Assembly (NCBI GenBank): GCA_946481105.1
Contig: CAMLMM010000015.1
Coordinates: 1 to 31,393 of the forward strand
Direction of reading: 5' to 3'
Source of the DNA: an uncultured Alphaproteobacteria bacterium
Lineage (GTDB): Bacteria > Pseudomonadota > Alphaproteobacteria > Micavibrionales > Micavibrionaceae
Length of the DNA stretch: 31,393 nt
The notes under the pieces were generated by a model. That model did no database searches, had not been told where the DNA came from, and saw only the letters and a list, made by a program, of their open reading frames with translations. The translations under genes were made by a program, and so were the position numbers. This document shows, one piece after another, positions 19,164 through 25,159 of this stretch (position 1 is the stretch's first letter; each line of letters begins with the position of its first letter).

Positions 19164-19544
19164 ATGGCTACAAGCCAACAAAAAAATATAGACGCGGAAT
19201 TATATTGCCCCGCCTTTACCACCCTTGCTCTCATTGCCAATAAATGGTCGGTGAAAATTCTTTATACGCTTATCCATGCCGAAGGGAAGCCTTTGCGCTT
19301 CGGGGCAATTCAGAAATCGCTTGATAAGATCACACAGCGTGAACTGACCAAGCATCTGCGCGAATTTGAGCGCGCCGGACTAATAACCCGCAAGGCTTAT
19401 CCCGAAGTACCCCCACGCGTCGAATATTCCCTGACCCCGCTTGGCCTGTCATTACGTGTACCCATGGATGCCTTATCTGACTGGGCGAATGAGAATGGTG
19501 CTAAAATCATTGAAAATCGGATAAAATTCAACGCAGACTTATAA
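19164..19544 (+). CDS. HxlR-family winged-helix transcriptional regulator
   Basis: 126-residue DNA-binding protein of the HxlR/DUF24 family. The winged helix-turn-helix spans about residues 20-110, with IANKWSVKILYTLIH, RFGAIQKSLDKITQRELTKHLREFERAGLITRKAYPEVPPRVEYSLTPLG as the recognition and wing segments. A single cysteine, Cys15 in ELYCP, lies just before the domain, where redox-sensing relatives (YodB, HypR, QorR) have their sensor thiol. It is divergent from yceI and the WrbA-like quinone reductase, with a perfect palindrome between, so a thiol- or quinone-responsive repressor of that operon is the simplest reading. It converges on smpB with only 2 bp between stops. Confidence 0.92.
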   Translation: MATSQQKNIDAELYCPAFTTLALIANKWSVKILYTLIHAEGKPLRFGAIQKSLDKITQRELTKHLREFERAGLITRKAYPEVPPRVEYSLTPLGLSLRVPMDALSDWANENGAKIIENRIKFNADL

Positions 19545-19546
19545 AC

Positions 19547-20032
19547 TTACTCTCCACGCAGGATACGCGCCTTATCACGATTCCAATCGCGTTCCTTGAT
19601 GGTTGCGCGCTTATCGTGCTGCTGTTTACCTTTAGCCAGTGCAATTTCGACTTTGGCAACCCCGCGACTGTTAAAATACAGGCGCACCGGGACAATCGTA
19701 TATCCCTTCTGCTTCACTGCCGCCATTAACTGCGCGACCTGCTTCTTATGCAACAGAAGTTTACGATGGCGCATCGGGTCATGCTGCAAATGCGCACCGG
19801 CCGGATTATACGGCGCAATATGCGACCCCGTCAGCCAGATATCCCCCTGACGCTCCACGGCATAACTTTCATTGAGCGAGCATTGCCCATGACGGAGCGA
19901 CTTGACCTCGGTCCCTGTCAGCATAATGCCCGCTTCAAATTTTTCTTCCAGAAAATAGTCAAAGCGCGCCCGCCGGTTTTCGGCGACCGTGTGATTAACG
20001 GAAATCAGCGTTTTGGTTTTTTCTTTAGCCAT
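19547..20032 (-). CDS. smpB: SsrA-binding protein SmpB
   Basis: Small basic protein that binds tmRNA and brings it to stalled ribosomes for trans-translation. From ATG 20032 the product has 161 residues, the usual length; an in-frame ATG at 20062 would add ten atypical residues. It opens near ISVNHTVAENRRARFDYFLEEKFEAGIMLTGTEVKSLR and contains the SLNESYA, RKLLLHKKQV, and YTIVPVRLYFNSRGVAKVEIALAKGKQQHDKR blocks of the OB-fold. A Lys/Arg-rich C-terminal tail follows. Its start overlaps the dapA stop by 8 bp, so translation is probably coupled; there is no good Shine-Dalgarno of its own. ssrA is not in this window. Confidence 0.97.
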   Translation of the reverse strand: MAKEKTKTLISVNHTVAENRRARFDYFLEEKFEAGIMLTGTEVKSLRHGQCSLNESYAVERQGDIWLTGSHIAPYNPAGAHLQHDPMRHRKLLLHKKQVAQLMAAVKQKGYTIVPVRLYFNSRGVAKVEIALAKGKQQHDKRATIKERDWNRDKARILRGE

Positions 20033-20933
20033 GGGCCCGTAATTTGGCAGTTCCCGCCGCATTCAGCAAGCCCAAATCCGCCAAAGCCTTATCAACTATA
20101 GCCCGGCAGTTGGCCGAGGCAGGAACAAGCGGCAGGCGAACCTCATCCGAACACAGACCCAGACGGCTCACGGCATATTTAATCGGGGCCGGCGATGATT
20201 CAACAAACAGAGCACGGTGTAATGGCATTAATCGTGACTGCATGTTTTCAAAGGCCGCTTTATCCCCCTTCACCCAGGCATTTTGTTGGGCAGCGCATTC
20301 GGCCGGAGCGACATTGGCGGTCACAGAAATGCATCCGACAGCCCCTTGCGCCAAAAACCCACCCGCCAGCGCATCTTCACCGGACAGGATATCAAATGAC
20401 TTTTTAACCTGGGATTTGATAAGCGTTGCTCGTGACAGGTCGCTTGTCGCATCTTTCAGTCCGACAATGCGCGGCAACTCGGCCAGACGAATAATCGTTT
20501 CGACACCGATATCCACTACGCACCGTCCCGGTACGTTATACAGAATGATGGGCAAATCGGTGGAATCGTGGATGGCGCGGAAATGCGCATACAAACCATC
20601 CTGCGTCGGCTTGTTATAATACGGCGCAACGATCAGCGCAGCATCTGCCCCGGCTTCGCGCGCCTTCTGTGTCATTTCAATCGTCTTTTTTGTGGAATTC
20701 GAGCCGGTACCGGCGATAACCGGCACACGCCCCTTGACCACATCAACAGTCGCAGCAAATATAGCGCATGTTTCCTCTTCCGTGAGAACGGGAGATTCGC
20801 CCGTCGTACCGCAAGAGACCACACCGTGAGAACCCGACTCAATCTGCCAGGCCACAAATTCCTTGAACGCCTTCATATCCACTTCGCCATTGGTGAAGGG
20901 GGTGATGAGCGCCGGAATAGATCCGTGGAACAT
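20025..20933 (-). CDS. dapA: 4-hydroxy-tetrahydrodipicolinate synthase
   Basis: First committed enzyme of lysine and meso-diaminopimelate synthesis, condensing pyruvate with aspartate semialdehyde in the cytosol. The 302 residues include the GTTGESPVL loop with Thr43/Thr44, Tyr132 in LYNVPGR and the Schiff-base lysine Lys160 in VGLKDATSD. The protein begins directly with FHGSIPALITPF as in the family, so the ATG at 20933 is convincing. smpB overlaps its 3' end by 8 bp. The divergent transglycosylase gene begins so close that its likely start codon overlaps the first bases of dapA. Confidence 0.97.
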   Translation of the reverse strand: MFHGSIPALITPFTNGEVDMKAFKEFVAWQIESGSHGVVSCGTTGESPVLTEEETCAIFAATVDVVKGRVPVIAGTGSNSTKKTIEMTQKAREAGADAALIVAPYYNKPTQDGLYAHFRAIHDSTDLPIILYNVPGRCVVDIGVETIIRLAELPRIVGLKDATSDLSRATLIKSQVKKSFDILSGEDALAGGFLAQGAVGCISVTANVAPAECAAQQNAWVKGDKAAFENMQSRLMPLHRALFVESSPAPIKYAVSRLGLCSDEVRLPLVPASANCRAIVDKALADLGLLNAAGTAKLRAHG

Positions 20934-22889
20934 GATGTTTCTCCTGTAGTATCGCGGATTAAAGGAATATCCAGAATATATCTATTCACCACGGCTGTCT
21001 ATGTGTTTGCAGGGGTTTTCCAGGGTTCCGCCCCTGCTTACTCTGCCGACAACGCCACTTTCAGCCGGACTATGGACTTACTGGCTGATGAAAAATGGGC
21101 GCAGGCGCGCGACTCGGTCATTCGTTCCGGCGACCCCACTCTGGCCCGTCTCTATGAATGGATGCTCTATCGGGAAGAAGATATTTCAGGCCTGCCCTTT
21201 GAACGCGTGTCTGCTTTTATCCGCAACTACCCGGAGTGGCCTGAGCAAACAAAACTCCGCGCCACGGCAGAGCGTGTTATGCCATATGACTACCCTGCTC
21301 CGTCTGTTATCGCGTGGTTTACGACTTACCCGCCGGTTACCGGCAAGGGTATGTTGCAGCTGATGACCGCCACAGGCACGACCAGTGCTGTTACAAAATC
21401 AATTCTCGTTCCCTCTTGGCCGCAAGCAAAAGCAGATAGCCAGGAACAGGCCTCTATTCTGTCGCAAATCGGCCGTGACATTCCCCTTTCCGTGCATGAA
21501 GCACGTATCGACCGCTTACTCAAAAATGAACAATATACATTGGCCCGTTCTTTAGCTTCCTTTTTAGGTCGCGGCTACCCTGAACTGGTCGAAGCCCGCA
21601 TCGCGCTGATGGAAGAAAAACCAGGTGCCAGCAGCCTTGTGATGCGTGTCCCGGCCCAGTTATACAGCAACACAGGTTTTATGCTTGACCGCATCCGCTG
21701 GCGCCGCGAGCGGGATGATAATGACGGCGCCATTGCCCTGTTAAATGAAGTTTCGTCAACTGCCGCAGGCAACGTGACTTTTCCCGAAGACTGGTGGAAA
21801 GAACGGAATATTCTTGCACGCCGCATGATTGAATCCAGTAATTACCGCCGCGCTTATCAGCTGACCGCTTTTCACAGCCTGAAGGAAGGCCCGGATTTTG
21901 CTGAAGCCGAATGGCTTTCCGGCTGGGTGGCTTTGCGTTTTCTCAATCAGCCGGATACAGCACTTCAACATTTCATACGCATGCATGGCAACGTCGCAAC
22001 CGCCATCAGCAAGGCGCGCGCCGCTTATTGGGCTGGACGCGCGTCGGAAGCCAGCCTGACTCAAGGTGCCAGTGCCGCCACATGGTATAATCTGGCGGCT
22101 ACTTTTCCGCATACCTATTACGGCCAGATAGCACTGCGCCACGCACATCTGCCTTATCCGCCACTCGGCCCCCCCTACATTTCACAACAGGATAGAGGCC
22201 TTATAGCATCCAATCCTCTTCTACAGGCCGCCATCCATCTGCAGGGATCGGACTATGACAAAATTGCCTCCATGTTCCTGACCGCTTCTTTTAACCGTAT
22301 GACTACCAGGGGGGAATACGCTGCATTCGCCGAAGCGCTGGTAGCGCGTCATCAATTATCAGCAGCCTATCGGACAGCAAAAAATGCATCATGGAAAAAT
22401 ATCTGGCTGGGGCAGTATTACACCCCTACCCTGGAATCGCAGATGAAACGCGTCAGCACTGACCGTGCTTTGCTGCATAGCATTATACGTCAGGAAAGCC
22501 AGTTCGATCCTCAGGCGATTAGCCCTTCCGGCGCTTTAGGCCTGACTCAGTTGATGCCCGCAACAGCCAAGGAAGTGGCGCAGAAAAATGGAATGCCTTA
22601 TAATAAGGACTGGCTGCTGAACCGCCCTTCCTATAATATTGAAATTGGCGGCAACTATATCGACTGGCTGCTGAACCGCTACAACGGTGCCTATCCGCTG
22701 GCCATAGCCGCCTATAATGCCGGACCGGGCCGGGTGAATGACTGGCTTGACCAGTTCGGCGACCCGCGTGAAGGCAAGATAGACTGGCTTGACTGGATTG
22801 AAATGATTCCTGTAGCCGAAACCCGGAACTATGTACAACGCGTTACGGAAGGCGTTGTTGTCTATCGGGAATACGTGGGCATGAAATAA
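20925..22889 (+). CDS. Soluble lytic murein transglycosylase (Slt70-like)
   Basis: Periplasmic enzyme that cleaves the glycan MurNAc-GlcNAc bond with formation of 1,6-anhydro ends. A long helical, tetratricopeptide-like superhelix (about 40-480) precedes the C-terminal SLT domain. The catalytic Glu is in IIRQESQFDP; SPSGALGLTQLMPATAKEVA and PLAIAAYNAGPGRVNDWL follow. The signal peptide is clear (ISRIYLFTTAVYVFAGVFQGSAPAYSA), but no ATG lies in frame before it. GTG 20925 gives 654 residues and a good signal peptide but overlaps the divergent dapA start by 9 bp. GTG 21003 cuts into the signal, and AUU 20958 would give MKGISRIYLF. The start is therefore unsettled, while the family is secure. Confidence 0.9.
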   Translation: MEHDVSPVVSRIKGISRIYLFTTAVYVFAGVFQGSAPAYSADNATFSRTMDLLADEKWAQARDSVIRSGDPTLARLYEWMLYREEDISGLPFERVSAFIRNYPEWPEQTKLRATAERVMPYDYPAPSVIAWFTTYPPVTGKGMLQLMTATGTTSAVTKSILVPSWPQAKADSQEQASILSQIGRDIPLSVHEARIDRLLKNEQYTLARSLASFLGRGYPELVEARIALMEEKPGASSLVMRVPAQLYSNTGFMLDRIRWRRERDDNDGAIALLNEVSSTAAGNVTFPEDWWKERNILARRMIESSNYRRAYQLTAFHSLKEGPDFAEAEWLSGWVALRFLNQPDTALQHFIRMHGNVATAISKARAAYWAGRASEASLTQGASAATWYNLAATFPHTYYGQIALRHAHLPYPPLGPPYISQQDRGLIASNPLLQAAIHLQGSDYDKIASMFLTASFNRMTTRGEYAAFAEALVARHQLSAAYRTAKNASWKNIWLGQYYTPTLESQMKRVSTDRALLHSIIRQESQFDPQAISPSGALGLTQLMPATAKEVAQKNGMPYNKDWLLNRPSYNIEIGGNYIDWLLNRYNGAYPLAIAAYNAGPGRVNDWLDQFGDPREGKIDWLDWIEMIPVAETRNYVQRVTEGVVVYREYVGMK

Positions 22890-22988
22890 CCATAAAACGG
22901 AAACAAAGTTAATAATTTGTTTCACACACTGCGTTATACTACTATAGGCGTATCAACATAACGGCCCGTCCGTTTTTTCGAGGTTATC

Positions 22989-23699
22989 ATGCACCTACTC
23001 ATTGCCGACGACCACGCCCTGTTCAGGGATTCCATGACTCATTATGTGGAACGGGCCAATGCCGATTCTGTTGTTCAGGCCGTAGGCACTCTGGATGAAG
23101 CGCTTGGCGCGATTGATGCGGTTGAGACACTACCCGATCTGGTGTTGCTTGATCTGAATATGCCTGGGATGAACGGACTCGAGGGCTTTGAAAAATTTCG
23201 TAAAAAATATCCCGCCATTCCGGTCGCCCTTCTGTCAGGAGTGGCCGAGCCTGAAGACGTACAACGCGCCATGGACCTGGGGGCTGTTGGCTTTTTCCCC
23301 AAGACGCTATCGGGACGCGCCATGCTTAAAGCAATCGAACTGGTTCTGGCGGGTGAAAAATTCATCCCTGTTGACAGCCGCACAAACGGCCTGATGCCAT
23401 CTTATTTTAACGATGATAGCGCAGGACGTTTGCCTGTTACGCTCCCCCTGAAAACCACGGGCGGCCATACGCCATCGAGCTATAGTATGATAGCAAGCAA
23501 AATACGGCTTACCCCACGTGAAAATGACGTATTGATGTGCCTCTGCCGTGGCCAATCCAATAAGGACATTGCGCGCAATCTGGGGCTGCAGGATGTCACC
23601 ATTAAGCTCCATGTACGCAGCATCTGCCGCAAACTGGACGTAACAAACAGAACGCAAGCCGTTCTCAAGGCTTTTGAAATTGGCCTGATAAAACGCTAA
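22989..23699 (+). CDS. LuxR/NarL-type response regulator
   Basis: 236-residue transcription regulator. Residues 1-120 are a receiver domain with acidic Asp7-Asp8, phospho-acceptor Asp55 (LLDLNMPG), Ser83 and Lys105 (FFPKTLSG), so phosphorylation should work. After a linker of about 50 residues, the LuxR helix-turn-helix (LTPRENDVLMCLCRGQSNKDIARNLGLQDVTIKLHVRSICRKLDV) occupies about 170-236. The linker is longer than in typical NarL proteins. The gene is coupled by TAATG to a small DHp-receiver protein, likely its signalling partner. Neither its sensor nor its targets can be named. Confidence 0.93.
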   Translation: MHLLIADDHALFRDSMTHYVERANADSVVQAVGTLDEALGAIDAVETLPDLVLLDLNMPGMNGLEGFEKFRKKYPAIPVALLSGVAEPEDVQRAMDLGAVGFFPKTLSGRAMLKAIELVLAGEKFIPVDSRTNGLMPSYFNDDSAGRLPVTLPLKTTGGHTPSSYSMIASKIRLTPRENDVLMCLCRGQSNKDIARNLGLQDVTIKLHVRSICRKLDVTNRTQAVLKAFEIGLIKR

Positions 23700-24343
23700 T
23701 GCCCCAGATACCACCCTATGATAATGATGAAAAGATGCTGGCGCTTGGCCGCGTGACCCGCAGCATGATTCATGACTTTAATAACACGCTGGGCTCCATT
23801 CTGGGTTATGCTGAATTTCTAAAAACAGACCTGGACAAAGAAAGCGAAGCCTATTTATTCGCGCATAACATCCATCAGGCCGCATCAGAAATGCAGGCAC
23901 TGCTCGAAGAATTGCGATCATTCAGCACTGAGACAAAAACACCCGAAAAACCCGCCTTACAAAATATCGCTGCGCCACACCCCTTACGCATCCTGCTTGT
24001 CGAGGACCGTGACATGGTACGCCATACTCTTACTACCATGCTAACCCGGAGAGGTCATAATGTGATTGCCTATAATGATGGTCTGATTGCATTAGATATC
24101 CTGCGCGAACGGGTTGGTGAAATTGACGCGGTAATAACGGATTATACTATGCCATCTATAAATGGGGATGAATTCGTGCGTGAGATACGCACCGATTTCC
24201 CCCTCTTGCCTGTCATCGTGATGTCAGGCGACTCCACAAGTCTTGACGACCTGCAGGCAAATTTTAAAGACAAGCGGCTCTTTCTTCTGGCAAAACCGGT
24301 GATGCCTGAGGAGCTTGATACTTTACTGGCACAATTGGATTAA
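23699..24343 (+). CDS. DHp (HisKA-like) plus receiver-domain protein lacking an ATPase domain
   Basis: 214-residue cytosolic signalling protein. Residues about 14-78 resemble the dimerisation/phosphotransfer domain of NtrB/CckA-type histidine kinases, with His25 in SMIHDFNNTLGSILGYAEFL. No HATPase_c N, G1 or G2 box follows. After a short linker, residues 95-214 form an intact receiver: Glu102-Asp103, acceptor Asp148 (VITDYTMP), Ser near VIVMSGDS and Lys in LLAKPV. It therefore cannot phosphorylate itself but could pass phosphoryl groups between Asp148, His25 and partner receivers, as Hpt or ChpT-like proteins do. The start shares TAATG with the LuxR-type regulator. Its stop abuts the opposite-strand orphan gene with no gap. 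Confidence 0.85.
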   Translation: MPQIPPYDNDEKMLALGRVTRSMIHDFNNTLGSILGYAEFLKTDLDKESEAYLFAHNIHQAASEMQALLEELRSFSTETKTPEKPALQNIAAPHPLRILLVEDRDMVRHTLTTMLTRRGHNVIAYNDGLIALDILRERVGEIDAVITDYTMPSINGDEFVREIRTDFPLLPVIVMSGDSTSLDDLQANFKDKRLFLLAKPVMPEELDTLLAQLD

Positions 24344-24847
24344 CTAGGTAACCGCTGGGGTAGGAAGTTGAATCGGCACCTCTGCCACAGGAGGTTCCAC
24401 TGCCTTCTTCCCGTATTCTGCAGGCCATAATTCAGCAATCATGTCATCGACAAAATCCAATCCTTTGGCCCGGGCATTTTTTATAAATAAAGCCCAGCAG
24501 ACTTCTTCGGACTTCGGATCTTTCATATCATCACGTATGATTGATAGATGCTCCCAATAGGCTGACTGAAACACAGCCCCCAATTCCGTGCCCTCTATTT
24601 TTTTATAAAGATTGGCCATGCCACTCAAATATCTGCTGCCTAGAGGGACAACCTGATCCAGAAAATCCTTTAAAACAGCACCATCATCGTTAACATTCTT
24701 CAAGAACATGTTAATTCCATCAGGAAATCCCAGCATATTAACATAGTGATGGCTAAGAACACGGCTCTCGGCGCGAACAATTCTACCAAAACATGGGGTT
24801 ATATGTTCTGAATCAGGAATTTGGGCAAGATCTGCATCTGGAAGCAT
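24344..24847 (-). CDS. Hypothetical protein, 167 aa
   Basis: Not recognised. The product is a soluble, slightly acidic, mostly helical 167-residue protein with no signal peptide or membrane span. Its C-terminus is a Pro/Val-rich tail (EPPVAEVPIQLPTPAVT). Notable stretches are HITPCFGRIVRAESRVLSHHYVNMLGFPDG and LYKKIEGTELGAVFQSAYWEHL. It faces away from cheA across a 312-bp AT-rich region and meets the DHp-receiver gene stop to stop. Its place inside a signalling block hints at a role there, but nothing in the sequence proves it. A single ATG at 24847 serves as start; no strong ribosome binding site is seen. Confidence 0.65.
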   Translation of the reverse strand: MLPDADLAQIPDSEHITPCFGRIVRAESRVLSHHYVNMLGFPDGINMFLKNVNDDGAVLKDFLDQVVPLGSRYLSGMANLYKKIEGTELGAVFQSAYWEHLSIIRDDMKDPKSEEVCWALFIKNARAKGLDFVDDMIAELWPAEYGKKAVEPPVAEVPIQLPTPAVT

Positions 24848-25159
24848 AATGTGGCACTCTTGAAGGCAGGTTTTTAAATTTAAATCACTAATAACAAATG
24901 AACCACTTAAATTAGTATGTTATTTTATACCTCTATGGAAAAATATCCACAATTTTCCACTACCCGAAAGTCGTAAAACTTATTATTCTTAGTAAAATAT
25001 AGCTTTTTAGGGGCTTGGGGGCGGCATAAAGTAACGATTCGTTAATGGCCATCCGGCATCTTGGAAGTATGTATTATTATACTGTCGCCTACCCACCTTT
25101 TCTGCGTTCCCATTACCATACTGCGCGCCATTTTGACTTAACAACCCGGGGATCAACCT
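24848..25159. other. Intergenic region between the 167-aa orphan and cheA
   Basis: 312 bp without a convincing gene. The left half (to about 25020) is very AT-rich and probably carries the promoter of the leftward orphan; the 7-bp repeat AATAACA / TGTTATT lies within it. The right half carries a 13-bp palindrome TAACGATTCGTTA (25032-25044) and probably the cheA promoter. No tRNA or terminator was seen. Confidence 0.6.
25031..25045. promoter_or_regulatory. Candidate CtrA-type site upstream of cheA
   Basis: On the plus strand GTAA-CGATTCG-TTAA, and on the minus strand TTAA-CGAATCG-TTAC: each is one mismatch from the TTAA-N7-TTAA CtrA consensus. It includes a perfect 13-bp palindrome and lies 115-129 bp before the cheA start. 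CtrA controls motility and chemotaxis genes in many alphaproteobacteria. Motif match only. Confidence 0.35.

Noticed and set aside
19029..20032. Possible tmRNA (ssrA) gene near smpB
   Set aside because: No tRNA-like ends or tag reading frame were seen; flanking space is fully taken by hxlR, smpB and dapA.
20044..20619. 191-codon open frame on the plus strand opposite dapA
   Set aside because: It is antisense to a clear dapA with all catalytic residues; low-complexity basic composition and no ribosome binding site.
20568..20924. Upstream extension of the lytic transglycosylase frame into dapA
   Set aside because: The extra residues are antisense to dapA, Arg/His-rich, and would bury the signal peptide; the true start must be near 20925 or later.
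22901..22922. AAACAAA / TTTGTTT inverted repeat after the lytic transglycosylase gene
   Set aside because: The stem is entirely A/T apart from one pair and has no following T-run, so I do not call it a terminator.
23307..23714. 135-codon open frame on the minus strand opposite the LuxR-type regulator
   Set aside because: It is antisense to a complete response regulator and has no recognisable features.
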